Assembly: GCA_963827705.1 (NCBI GenBank)
Contig: CAWHBN010000020.1
Coordinates: 1 to 64,000 of the forward strand
Length of the DNA stretch: 64,000 nt
Reading direction: 5' to 3'
Source of the DNA: JACDAN01 sp963827705
GTDB taxonomy: Bacteria > Actinomycetota > Thermoleophilia > Gaiellales > Gaiellaceae
Part shown: positions 8,279 to 16,225 of the stretch, piece by piece
Layout: each line of letters starts with the position of its first letter
Numbering within the stretch: the stretch's first letter is position 1
Notes under the pieces: generated by a model
Database searches by the model: none
Seen by the model: only the letters and a program-made list of their open reading frames with translations
Told to the model about the DNA's origin: nothing
Program-made: the position numbers and the translations under genes

Positions 8279-8887
8279 GTGGACATCTTCGCGTTCCTCG
8301 GTATCTCCGCTCTCGTGATCGTCACGCCCGGACAGGACACGGCGCTCGCGATCCGGAACTCGCTGCTGGGCGGGCGGCGGGCAGGCGTCTTCACCGCGCT
8401 CGGCGTCTCGACCGGGCAGGCCGTGTGGGCGCTGGCGACGAGCGCCGGGCTCGCCGCCCTGATCGTCGCCTTCGAGCCTGCGTTCGTGACGCTGAAGCTC
8501 GTCGGCGCCGCGTTCCTCGTCTACCTCGGCGCGCAGGCGCTGCTCGCGGCGATCCGAGGGACGCACGTGGAGCGACGCGAGGGCGGGGGGCCGCTGACGT
8601 CCGGAACCGCATTCCGCCAGGGCGTGCTCAGCAATCTCGGGAACCCGAAGATGGCGGTGTTCTTCACGAGTCTCCTGCCGCAGTTCGGGGCCGAGTCGTT
8701 CGGCGGGCTGCTGGCGCTCGGGCTCGTCTTCTGCACGATGACCTTCGTGTGGCTCTGCGGCTACGCGTTCGTCGTGGCGCGGGTCGGGGACGTTCTCCGC
8801 CGGCCGGTCGTGCGCCGGGTCTTCGACGCAGTCCTGGGAACCGTCCTCGTCGCGCTCGGGTTCCGCCTCGCGACCGAACGTCGCTAG
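8279..8887 (+). CDS. LysE/RhtB family amino-acid exporter
   Basis: 202-residue inner-membrane protein with about six hydrophobic segments. The N-terminal ISALVIVTPGQDTALAIRNS stretch, with its conserved PGQD, is the hallmark of this exporter family, which removes amino acids or their derivatives using the proton gradient. The substrate is unknown. It starts with GTG, and the stop overlaps the next gene's GTG (TAGTG), so the two are coupled. Confidence 0.88.
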   Translation: MDIFAFLGISALVIVTPGQDTALAIRNSLLGGRRAGVFTALGVSTGQAVWALATSAGLAALIVAFEPAFVTLKLVGAAFLVYLGAQALLAAIRGTHVERREGGGPLTSGTAFRQGVLSNLGNPKMAVFFTSLLPQFGAESFGGLLALGLVFCTMTFVWLCGYAFVVARVGDVLRRPVVRRVFDAVLGTVLVALGFRLATERR

Positions 8888-9927
8888 TGATCGAGCAGCG
8901 GTTCGGCGAGAGCTCGGTGCTCTCGATCGGCGTCGAGGAGGAGGTCATGCTTCTCGACGCTCAGTCGCTCGCGCCGGTCGGCGCAATCCGAGAGCTCCTG
9001 GCGGAAACGGACGGCCTCGAGCTGCCGGGCACGCTGAAGACGGAGCTCCACGCGTCGGTCGTCGAGCTCAACACCGAGGTGTGCGCCTCGGTCGCCGAGG
9101 CGGTCGCCGCGATCGGTGTGCTGCGTGCGAGGACCTCGGAGGGGCTGGGTGACCTCGGCCTCGTGATGGCGGCGGCAGGCTCGCACCCTTTCGCCGAGCC
9201 CGAGGAGCTGCCGATCACGGACGAGAAGCGCTACGAGGAGATGGTCGGCTACGCGGGCGTGACAGCGCGCCGGCAGGGCGTCAACGGCCTCCACGTCCAC
9301 GTCGGCATGCCGGGCGCCGAGGAGTGCATGACGACGCTCGAGACGCTGCTGCCATGGATGCCGTTCGTCCTTGCAGTGTCGGCCAACTCGCCGTTCATGT
9401 CGGGCCGGGCGACCGGACTTGCCTCGAACCGGGCGGAGATCCTTGCTCAGTTGCCGCGGAGCGGCGCGCCTCCGATCTTCGACGGGTACAGCGGCTGGGA
9501 GACGTGGATCGAGGGGCTCGTCGCGACCGGGCTGATGAAGGACTACACGCAGGTGTGGTGGGACGTCCGCCCACACCCTCGCTTCGGCACGCTCGAGATC
9601 CGCATGCCGGACCAGCCGACGGGCCTCGACAGGACGGCCGGCTTCGTGGCGCTGCTGCGGGACCTCTGCGCGTGGGCGCTCGAGCATCCGGCTGCGGAGC
9701 CCGCCGACCGCGGGATCTACCAGCAGAACAGATGGGCGGCGGCACGGTACGGGCCGGACGCGGAGCTGATCCACGACGGGCGTCTCGTCCGTGTCCGCGA
9801 CCTGTACGAGGAGCTTCCGGTCGAGACCTCGCTCGACCCGTCGCTCTCCGAGGGGGCGCTCCAGCTCGAGCAGGGCGATGCGGGCGCGGCCTGCGCCGAT
9901 ATCGTGCGCCGCACATGGCCGTCGTGA
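8887..9927 (+). CDS. GCS2-type carboxylate-amine ligase (YbdK family)
   Basis: 346-residue ATP-dependent ligase of the glutamate-cysteine ligase 2 family. It begins with the hallmark SIGVEEEVMLLD. It has HVHVGMP in the middle and the late substrate/ATP motif around WWDVRPHPRFGTLEIRMPD. Relatives join an amino acid carboxylate to an amine, such as gamma-glutamylcysteine; the exact product here is unknown. GTG 8887 overlaps the stop of the exporter. Translational coupling suggests a link between export and the ligase product. Confidence 0.88.
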   Translation: MIEQRFGESSVLSIGVEEEVMLLDAQSLAPVGAIRELLAETDGLELPGTLKTELHASVVELNTEVCASVAEAVAAIGVLRARTSEGLGDLGLVMAAAGSHPFAEPEELPITDEKRYEEMVGYAGVTARRQGVNGLHVHVGMPGAEECMTTLETLLPWMPFVLAVSANSPFMSGRATGLASNRAEILAQLPRSGAPPIFDGYSGWETWIEGLVATGLMKDYTQVWWDVRPHPRFGTLEIRMPDQPTGLDRTAGFVALLRDLCAWALEHPAAEPADRGIYQQNRWAAARYGPDAELIHDGRLVRVRDLYEELPVETSLDPSLSEGALQLEQGDAGAACADIVRRTWPS

Positions 9928-10133
9928 AGGAGACGATCGAGGTCAGCGGCATCCGCTGCGAGCGATGCGTGAACCGCCTGGCGGCCGCCCTACGAGGCCA
10001 CGACGGCCTCGAGTTCGCGACAGCCAACCTCATGGGTCAGGTCATGCTCGAGTGGGACGACGAGCGGACGAGCCGCGACGCCATCGTCGACGCCATGGCC
10101 GGCGCCGGGTTCAAGCAGCAGCCGGCTCTCTAG
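9915..10133 (+). CDS. Heavy-metal-associated (HMA) domain protein
   Basis: 72 residues. The metal-binding CxxC is in GIRCERCVNRL, the position of GMxCxxC in copper chaperones. The ferredoxin-like fold is completed by the late AIVDAMAGAGF helix. It probably binds Cu(I) or another soft metal, or is a general HMA adaptor. ATG 9915 overlaps the end of the ligase gene by 13 bases. The 3' end meets the convergent gene at 10130. Confidence 0.88.
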   Translation: MAVVKETIEVSGIRCERCVNRLAAALRGHDGLEFATANLMGQVMLEWDDERTSRDAIVDAMAGAGFKQQPAL

Positions 10134-10606
10134 CGCTCTTCTTTCGGGACGTCCGAGAGCCGGTCGCCCAGGAGCGCCGGCGACTCGTCGGGCATCCCGT
10201 CGGTCGTTTCGGCCGAGCCCTCGCGGATCTTGGCCCGCTCCTCGACGGCCGTGTCCAGCCCTGCCTGCTGCTCCTGGTACTCGGCGCCGCGCGCCGGGTC
10301 GTCGGAGACCGTGTCGCCGTAGCCCTCGGTCGTGGGCGACAGCTCGGTGCTCGCGAGCCCGTAGTGGCGGTCGACGTCTTCGCGGTTGAAGCCGTCCTCC
10401 ACTTTCGGGGACTCGCTGATGAGCTCTCCGGAAAGCGTCGTCCGAACTTCCTTGGCGTCCTCGTCGACGTCCACAGACGATTTTGGGACCGCGTAGCGGT
10501 GCTTCCGAAGCGTGCCGTGCTCGACGATCACGTAGTCGCCTTGCTGGTCGACGACGGTTCCCCATTTCTTGTCGTCGACCGCGGTGATGAAGTCATATTC
10601 AGTCAT
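10130..10606 (-). CDS. PRC-barrel/DUF2171-like hypothetical protein
   Basis: 158 residues. The N-terminal part (KKWGTVVDQQGDYVIVEHG, then a RYAVPKSSVDVD strand) has the small beta-barrel pattern of PRC-barrel or DUF2171 proteins. The C-terminal half is acidic, low in hydrophobics and probably disordered. Function is unknown. Similar proteins in actinobacteria are often stress-related, which would fit its place beside the sigma factor, but that is inference. Its start lies 80 bases from the divergent sigma factor. Confidence 0.65.
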   Translation of the reverse strand: MTEYDFITAVDDKKWGTVVDQQGDYVIVEHGTLRKHRYAVPKSSVDVDEDAKEVRTTLSGELISESPKVEDGFNREDVDRHYGLASTELSPTTEGYGDTVSDDPARGAEYQEQQAGLDTAVEERAKIREGSAETTDGMPDESPALLGDRLSDVPKEER

Positions 10607-10673
10607 GGTCAGGGCTGTACCCGGAATAGCGGACCCCGAATCTCCGTTCTCCTAGCTGGGAAACACGGCTTGC

Positions 10674-10679
10674 TACGGT
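10674..10679 (+). promoter_or_regulatory. Leaderless -10 element before the sigma factor
   Basis: TACGGT ends 7 bases before ATG 10687; no Shine-Dalgarno is present. Confidence 0.5.
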
Positions 10680-10686
10680 CGAGTCG

Positions 10687-11277
10687 ATGAGCGACGCCTC
10701 GGAGAGCTCGGCCCGGCAACTCGCAACGGACGCGCGAGATCGCGTGCGTTTCGAAGAGGAGGCACTGGACCTGTCCGATCAGGTGTACGGCGTTGCGCGG
10801 AGGCTCGTGGGCTCCCGCGAGGAAGCGGAGGACCTCGTCCAGGAGACGTATGCCCGCGCGTTCCGCAGCTGGCGGTCGTTCCAGCCGGGCACGAACCTGC
10901 GCGCCTGGCTCTTCCGGATCCTCACCAACCTGAACATCGACCGCGGCCGGAAGGTGCAGCGGACGCCGGATCTCCAGCCGCTCGAGGAGAGCGACTACTT
11001 CCTCTACAACAAGCTCGAGGAGTCGGGCACCGACGGGTCGCCTCCCGACGAGCGGCGTGTCGTCGAGCGCCTCTCGCAGAATGACGCGGTGACCGCGCTC
11101 GCGGATCTCCCGCACGACTTTCGCGACGTCGTCCTGCTCGTCGATCTCGCGGATTTCACGTACAGCGACGCCGCCCAGATCCTGGACATCCCGATCGGAA
11201 CCGTCATGTCCCGGCTGCACCGCGGGCGCCGGATGCTCAAGGGCGCGCTGGCGACCTCGGCCGCGGACGAGTCGTGA
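10687..11277 (+). CDS. ECF RNA polymerase sigma factor, SigR/SigH-like
   Basis: 196-residue group IV sigma factor. Region 2 includes the EEAEDLVQETYARAFRSW core contact and -10 recognition helices, then NLRAWLFRILTNLNID. Region 4 is the helix-turn-helix FTYSDAAQILDIPIGTVMSRLHRGR. The spacer DLQPLEESDYFLYNKL is typical of the redox-stress SigR/SigH group. The next gene, overlapping by one base, is a zinc anti-sigma factor. The expected regulon is thiol-oxidative stress, but the window gives no direct evidence for its targets. Confidence 0.92.
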   Translation: MSDASESSARQLATDARDRVRFEEEALDLSDQVYGVARRLVGSREEAEDLVQETYARAFRSWRSFQPGTNLRAWLFRILTNLNIDRGRKVQRTPDLQPLEESDYFLYNKLEESGTDGSPPDERRVVERLSQNDAVTALADLPHDFRDVVLLVDLADFTYSDAAQILDIPIGTVMSRLHRGRRMLKGALATSAADES

Positions 11278-11516
11278 TGTCGGGCTTCGCCTTCGATCCC
11301 TGCGACAAGTGCGAGCAGATGATGCAGCCGTATCTCGACCGTGTCCTCACCGACGCCGAGGTCCGCGAGGCGGAGGTCCACCTCGACGGCTGCGAGTACT
11401 GCCGGAAGCGCTACCGGTTCGAGGTCGAGTTCCGGACGTTCGTGCGGCAGGCGGTCTCCGAGCCCATGCCGCCCGAGCTCAAAGAGCGGCTCCGCTCGCT
11501 TCGCACGCCGCTCTAG
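11277..11516 (+). CDS. Zinc-binding anti-sigma factor, RsrA-like
   Basis: 79 residues from ATG 11277, which overlaps the sigma factor stop as TGATG; a GTG at 11274 is also in frame. The zinc anti-sigma motif His-x3-Cys-x2-Cys is present as HLDGCEYC. A further pair, CDKC, lies near the N-terminus, as in redox-sensing RsrA proteins whose zinc is released on disulphide formation. It should bind and inhibit the adjacent sigma factor in reducing conditions. Redox sensing is inferred from the cysteine layout. Confidence 0.88.
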   Translation: MSGFAFDPCDKCEQMMQPYLDRVLTDAEVREAEVHLDGCEYCRKRYRFEVEFRTFVRQAVSEPMPPELKERLRSLRTPL

Positions 11517-11541
11517 CTCAGGGCTCGACGCGGCCCGACGA

Positions 11542-12060
11542 TCACGACGTACCTCTCAACCTGCCGGGAATCTCATCGGCAAGATCGACGTCTCCTGGAG
11601 ACCCGAGGTCGTCGCATGGGACGAGGACGGGCTCGAGCGCCCTGGCGCCCTCGTCGGGAATCCGGCTCCAGACGGAGCGTGCGAGCAGAACGGGGTGGCC
11701 GCGGTCGCCGCCGTACGACGCCGCGACGATCTCTCCGGCGCCGCCTCGCCAGGCCGCGACGACCCGGTCGACGGCCTCGGGGGAGAGGTCGGGCCCGTCG
11801 GCCAGGACGACGACGCCGGCCTCGACGTCCTCGTCCAGCGCCGCCAGGCCGCAGCGCAGCGAGGCGCCGGGCCCGAGCTCCCAGCCCGGGCAGCGGACGA
11901 CGCGGGCGTCGGTCTCGAGTGGGTGTGCGCCGGTCACGACGAGGACGTCGTCCACCGAGCTCTCACGAACCCGGCGAAGCACCTCCGGCAGGAGCAGCGC
12001 CTGCTTGGGCCCGCCGAATCGCGACCCAGCGCCGGCGGCGAGGACGACCGCCGCGACCAT
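11542..12060 (-). CDS. MocA-like molybdenum cofactor nucleotidyltransferase
   Basis: 172-residue MobA/MocA-type nucleotidyltransferase. It begins with the nucleotide-binding AAVVLAAGAGSRFGGPKQ and carries VVVLADGPDLSPEAV with the metal-binding aspartate. MocA adds CMP to molybdopterin to form the cofactor of xanthine-dehydrogenase-type enzymes, which fits the hydroxylase genes just upstream on the same strand. The protein is a little short: the GxPLLxxV segment after the first motif is reduced. A TACGTT element (12072-12067) 6 bases before ATG suggests an independent leaderless transcript. Confidence 0.85.
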   Translation of the reverse strand: MVAAVVLAAGAGSRFGGPKQALLLPEVLRRVRESSVDDVLVVTGAHPLETDARVVRCPGWELGPGASLRCGLAALDEDVEAGVVVLADGPDLSPEAVDRVVAAWRGGAGEIVAASYGGDRGHPVLLARSVWSRIPDEGARALEPVLVPCDDLGSPGDVDLADEIPGRLRGTS

Positions 12061-12066
12061 GTTGTA

Positions 12067-12072
12067 AACGTA
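12067..12072 (-). promoter_or_regulatory. Leaderless -10 element before the mocA-like gene
   Basis: Read on the minus strand this is TACGTT, 6 bases before ATG 12060. Confidence 0.45.
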
Positions 12073-12097
12073 GCGCGACCGGCGGCGGCAGGCCGGG

Positions 12098-12724
12098 CTA
12101 GCTCCCGGAGACCTTCGTGCTCTCGATGACGATCTTCTCCGTCGGCCTCTCCGTGCGCGCGTTGCCGAGCTTGCCGATCTTCTCGACCACGTCCATGCCG
12201 TCGACGACCTTCCCCACCACGGCGTAGTCGGGCGGGAGGTTCGCGTTGTCCGCGGTCACGATGAAGAACTGGCTTCCCCCGGTGCCCGGCTGCTCGAACT
12301 GAGACTTCGCCATCGCGACGACGCCCTTCGTGTAGGCCGTGTCGGGCTTGGGCGCATCGATCGTCGTGTAGCCGGAGCCGCCGTTGCCGGTGGCGGTCGG
12401 GTCTCCGCCCTGGATGATGTAGCCGGGCACGATCCGGTGGAATCGCGTGCCGTCGAAGAAGCCGTCCTCGGCCAGGTCGACCATGGAGTCGCCGTTGCAG
12501 GGAGCGCTGACGGGGTCGATCTGGACCGTGAAGTTCCCGTGCGAGGTGGCGAACTCGATCCGCGGCTTCGAGTCGGGATCGAGCGGTTGGAGGTCGGGCG
12601 CCTTGGACGGATCCTGGACCTCGACGTCGCACGAGTCGACCGTGGGGCTCGCCGAGTCGTCGTCCCCGCCGCAGCCCGCGGCGAGCGCTACCAGGGCGAC
12701 GAGGAGCAGGCCCGCGCGCTTCAC
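12098..12724 (-). CDS. Cyclophilin-type peptidyl-prolyl isomerase lipoprotein
   Basis: 208 residues. A lipoprotein signal peptide (VKRAGLLLVALVALAAGC, with lipobox LAAGC) anchors it outside the membrane. The cyclophilin domain shows DGTRFHRIVPGYIIQGGDP and GSQFFIVTAD with the catalytic arginine-containing FHRIV segment. It speeds folding of exported proteins. The start is GTG 12724, overlapping the restored stop of the preceding FAD-subunit gene (GTGA). In the raw sequence the frame is open far upstream into that gene, but this results from an indel, not a true fusion. Confidence 0.85.
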   Translation of the reverse strand: MKRAGLLLVALVALAAGCGGDDDSASPTVDSCDVEVQDPSKAPDLQPLDPDSKPRIEFATSHGNFTVQIDPVSAPCNGDSMVDLAEDGFFDGTRFHRIVPGYIIQGGDPTATGNGGSGYTTIDAPKPDTAYTKGVVAMAKSQFEQPGTGGSQFFIVTADNANLPPDYAVVGKVVDGMDVVEKIGKLGNARTERPTEKIVIESTKVSGS

Positions 12725-13567
12725 GCGGAGACCTCGGCAAGCGCACGCCGAATGAGCGTCCCGAGCGATCTCCAGCTTGTAGGCGTTCTGCGGAAGCGGC
12801 GTCGCGGTGTCGAGCGCCTCCTCGCCGTCGAGGAGCCACGGGATCGGGGCCATGCCCGAGAGCGCGATGCGCGTCCCGGCGGCGCTGCGCGCCGTGGCGA
12901 CACCGACGAGCGCGAAGGTGAACAGACGGCGATCCATCGCTTTGAGGTAGGTGCTCGCCTCCGGCGCGGGCACGTCGAGCTCGAGGATCAGCTCGCCGGG
13001 CTCGAGTGTCGTCATCTCGCGGTCGTCATCCGTCGGAAGGCGGTAGAGGTCCGCGAGCGACAACTCGCGTCGGTCTGTTCGCAGCGTCGCGTCGAGCGCG
13101 AGCAGGGCGGCGGCGGGATCCGAGGGATGCGCCGACGCGCAGGGCGTGTTCGCAAAGACGGCGTGCTCGCGGTGCACGCCCGCGCGGGCGAAGCAGCGGT
13201 CGCCGCCATGGAGCCAACAGGGGTACTTGAGCCGCCAGTACCAGCAGCGCGTCGACTGGAGGAGGTTGCCGCCGATCGTGCCCATCGCGCGTAGCTGCGG
13301 CGACGCCGCGAGCCGGCAGGCCTCGCGCAGCGCGTGCGGTACCTCCGGATCCGCTTCGAGCTCGCCGAGCGTCGTCCCTGCCCCGATTCTCGTGCCGTCG
13401 ATCCCCCGCGGGACGACGGCTCGGACGTCGACGAGCGTCGTCGCGTCGACGATGCGATCGCGGAGGAGCGGCACGAGCTCGGTCCCTCCCGCGAGCGCCG
13501 CCGAGCCGGAGCCGTTCTCGAGGGCCGCCCGTGCGCCCTCGAGAGAATCAGGTCGCAGAAGCTCCAA
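12721..13567 (-). CDS. Molybdenum hydroxylase FAD-binding (CoxM-type) subunit, frameshifted
   Basis: Medium subunit that carries FAD and passes electrons from the iron-sulfur centres. The family motifs ALAGGTELVPLLRD and the AMGTIGGNLLQSTRCWYW stretch are visible; the latter is the FAD-pyrophosphate region. After NAYKLEIAR the frame breaks at the GGG run near 12760-12762 (CCC on the plus strand). Removing one G restores TLIRRALAEVSA and a stop at 12721, the normal family ending, for about 281 residues. As written, the frame runs on into the cyclophilin. ATG 13567 overlaps the large-subunit gene by 20 bases. Confidence 0.82.
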
Positions 13568-15803
13568 CCTGCTCCCGCTCGCTTGCCTCGCGCAACGCCC
13601 GCAACATCTCCTCGCGGCTGATCGGCAGCGAGCGGACGTCGGCGCCCGTCGCGTCGCGGATCGCGTTCGCGATCGCGGCCGCTGTCGGGATGATCGGCGG
13701 CTCGCCGAGACCCTTGCTGCCGAGGTTCGTGAGATGCGTGTCCGGCTCGTCCACGAGATCGGTCACGATCTCTGGGACGTCAGCGATCGTCGGAAGCTTG
13801 TAGGCATCGAGCGTCTGGGTCAGGATCGTCCCGGTCGCCGGGTCGATGAGCCGCTCCTCGGAGAGGGTGTGGCCAAGCCCCTGGATGACCCCGCCCTCGA
13901 CCTGGCTCGAGGCACCGAGCGGGTTGATGACGCGGCCGACGTCGTGGATCGCAGCGATCTTGTCGACTCGCACCTCGCCCGTCTCCACGTCGACGGCGAC
14001 CTCGGCGACCTGAACTCCGAAGGTCAGGATCCGCATGCCGGCCGGATTCGGGCCACGCGAGCCCTGGCCGAGGATCTGCCCGGACTCGAGTAGACCGGTG
14101 ATCTCCTCGAGGGGCCACGAGCCGCCGTCGGAGCAGACGATCCGGCCGCCTTTCAGGGACAGCGAACGCTGCTCGCGGTCGTGGCGCTGGGCTGCGATCT
14201 CGATGATCTGGTGGGCGGCGTCGGCAGCCGCGGAGCGAACTGCCGGCCCCATCGAGGGAATCGTCGACGATCCGGCGGAGATCGTGGCGTACGGACCTCG
14301 CGCCGTGTCGCCGAGGGAGACCTCCACGTGGTCGATGGGCAGACCGAGCTCTTCCGCGGCGATCTGCGCCATGGCGGTCGCGCTGCCGGTGCCGATGTCC
14401 TGCATCGCGGTGACGACCGTGACTCGGGCGTCGGCGCCCACCCGGACCCAGGCGTACGACGGCGGGCCGCCGCCCCCGTACCAGACCTGGCTCGCCAGTC
14501 CGACGCCGCGCTTCCAGGTCCCGTCCGAGCTCCGGCGGACCGCCTCGCGCCGCTCCCAGTGCGGCTCGGCGCGCTTGTAGCACTCCAGGAGGTTCTTGGA
14601 CGAGAACGGCCGCTCGTCCATCGCGTCGTGCTGCGCGTAGTTGCGGCGGCGGAGCTCCAGCGGATCGAGGTCGAGCTCCGCGGCCAGCTCGTCCATCAGG
14701 CACTCGAGGCCGAACGTTCCCTCCACGAATCCCGGCGCGCGGAAGGCAAGCATCGGCGGGGTGTTCAGCTTTGCCGCGTACTCGACGGTCCGGACGTTCT
14801 CGCAGGCGTAGAGCATCCGCATCGGCCCGCCGGTCGAGGCGAGCCAGCCGTCCCAGCCGGTCGAGTTGACGAACTCGCCGTCGAGCACCGTGAGCGTCCC
14901 GTCGGTGCGGGCACCGATCCGGAGCCGCTGGATCGTCGCATTGCGATTGCCGGCGTCGAGATTCTCCTCGCGCCGCGTCAGCGCGGCCTTGACCGGCCGG
15001 CCGGTCTTCCGTGCAAGCGCTGCTCCGACGAACGTGTAGTCCCCGGGACCGTTCTTGGAGCCGAAGCCGCCGCCCATGAAGCGGCAGACGACGCGCACGT
15101 GATCCGCGGGAAGGCCAAAGTGTTTGGCGACCCGCTCGCGGACGCCCCAGACGAACTGCGTCGAGATGTAGACCGTGAGGTGGTCGTCCCCGTCCCACTG
15201 ACAGATCGACTGGTGGGTTTCCATCGAGTTGTGGAGGACGCTCTGCGTGCGGTACTCGGCCTCCACGACGACGTCGGCTTCGGCGAGGCCCCGCTCGATG
15301 TCGCCCCGCTCGTCGTGGTTGGGCTCCTCGACGAGCGCGTTGCGCCGGACGGCCTCGTCCGGGTCCAGCAGTGGCTCGAGCTGCTCCCACTCCACCTCGA
15401 TGAGGCGCATCGCGGCGCGGGCCTGCTCGTCGGTGTCAGCGGCGACGGCCGCGACCGGAGCGCCCTGGTAGGCCGGCTCGTCGGTCAGCGGGCCTGTGCC
15501 GGGTCCGACCACTCCGCGCACGCCGGGTGCCTTCTCCGCCATCCGCAGGTCGATCTCCCGGACCCGCGCTCGTGCATAGGGACTGCGCAGGATGGCGGCG
15601 TGCAGCATGCCGGGCAGCTGGATGTCGGCGGTGTACTGCGCCTCGCCGCGTGCCCGCTGGTATCCGTCCTGCCGCGGCGCGGGACGCCCGACGGTGTCTC
15701 GCGGCCCTGCCGGCCACTGCTCCAGCGCGTCCTCGTCCACGACCACCCACTGCTCGGTGTAGCGGCCTTCGACCTCCTTCTCGGTCTTGATCAGCCTTGC
15801 CAC
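13548..15803 (-). CDS. Molybdenum hydroxylase large (molybdopterin-binding) subunit
   Basis: 751-residue catalytic subunit of a xanthine-dehydrogenase-family enzyme. GTG 15803 overlaps the iron-sulfur gene by 13 bases. Molybdopterin contacts include FMGGGFGSKNG and LAFRAPGFVEGTFGLE (near residue 354), and the catalytic glutamate is in KGLGEPPII (near 700). The active-site loop AFRAPG lacks the AYxCSFR of form I CO dehydrogenases, so the enzyme is not a standard CO oxidiser. It probably hydroxylates an N-heterocycle or aldehyde. The neighbouring amidohydrolase hints at breakdown of a cyclic amide or purine-like compound. Confidence 0.92.
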   Translation of the reverse strand: MARLIKTEKEVEGRYTEQWVVVDEDALEQWPAGPRDTVGRPAPRQDGYQRARGEAQYTADIQLPGMLHAAILRSPYARARVREIDLRMAEKAPGVRGVVGPGTGPLTDEPAYQGAPVAAVAADTDEQARAAMRLIEVEWEQLEPLLDPDEAVRRNALVEEPNHDERGDIERGLAEADVVVEAEYRTQSVLHNSMETHQSICQWDGDDHLTVYISTQFVWGVRERVAKHFGLPADHVRVVCRFMGGGFGSKNGPGDYTFVGAALARKTGRPVKAALTRREENLDAGNRNATIQRLRIGARTDGTLTVLDGEFVNSTGWDGWLASTGGPMRMLYACENVRTVEYAAKLNTPPMLAFRAPGFVEGTFGLECLMDELAAELDLDPLELRRRNYAQHDAMDERPFSSKNLLECYKRAEPHWERREAVRRSSDGTWKRGVGLASQVWYGGGGPPSYAWVRVGADARVTVVTAMQDIGTGSATAMAQIAAEELGLPIDHVEVSLGDTARGPYATISAGSSTIPSMGPAVRSAAADAAHQIIEIAAQRHDREQRSLSLKGGRIVCSDGGSWPLEEITGLLESGQILGQGSRGPNPAGMRILTFGVQVAEVAVDVETGEVRVDKIAAIHDVGRVINPLGASSQVEGGVIQGLGHTLSEERLIDPATGTILTQTLDAYKLPTIADVPEIVTDLVDEPDTHLTNLGSKGLGEPPIIPTAAAIANAIRDATGADVRSLPISREEMLRALREASEREQVGASAT

Positions 15804-16225
15804 GATGCGATTGCCTCCTCGATCTTCGGGTACGTGCCGCACCGGCAGAGGTTCCCAGCCATCGCGTGGCGAACCTCCTCCGGCGTCGGCGTCGGGTTCC
15901 CTGCGACGAGCGCGGTCGCCGAGACGATCTGGCCGGGCGTGCAGAAGCCGCACTGGAGCGCGTCGGCCCGGACGAACGCGTCCACCATCGGATGCTCGCG
16001 AAGACCCTCGATCGTCGTCACCTCGCCGTCGACCCGGTGGACGAGCGTGATGCACGAGAGCACCGGGACGCCGTCGACCTGGACGGTGCACGCGCCGCAA
16101 TGGCCCTCGTTGCAGGCGATTTTCGTCCCGGTCAGGCCGACGTCCTCGCGCAGCCAGTCCGCGAGCGAGCGCCCGACCGGCGCATCCAGCTCGTGGGTCC
16201 CGCCGTTCACGCGAACCTCAGGCAC
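15791..16225 (-). CDS. Molybdenum hydroxylase [2Fe-2S] subunit
   Basis: 144-residue small subunit with two [2Fe-2S] clusters. The plant-ferredoxin-type cluster is ligated by CNEGHCGAC and a later Cys (VLSCITL). The second cluster uses QCGFC and LCRCG. It carries electrons from the molybdenum site to FAD. The gene overlaps the amidohydrolase by 8 bases upstream and the large subunit by 13 bases downstream, so the hydroxylase is a tightly coupled operon in the order small, large, medium. Confidence 0.94.
   Translation of the reverse strand: MPEVRVNGGTHELDAPVGRSLADWLREDVGLTGTKIACNEGHCGACTVQVDGVPVLSCITLVHRVDGEVTTIEGLREHPMVDAFVRADALQCGFCTPGQIVSATALVAGNPTPTPEEVRHAMAGNLCRCGTYPKIEEAIASWQG

Noticed and set aside
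13548..15803. Form I CO dehydrogenase
   Set aside because: The large subunit lacks the AYxCSFR active-site motif; it has AFRAPG instead.
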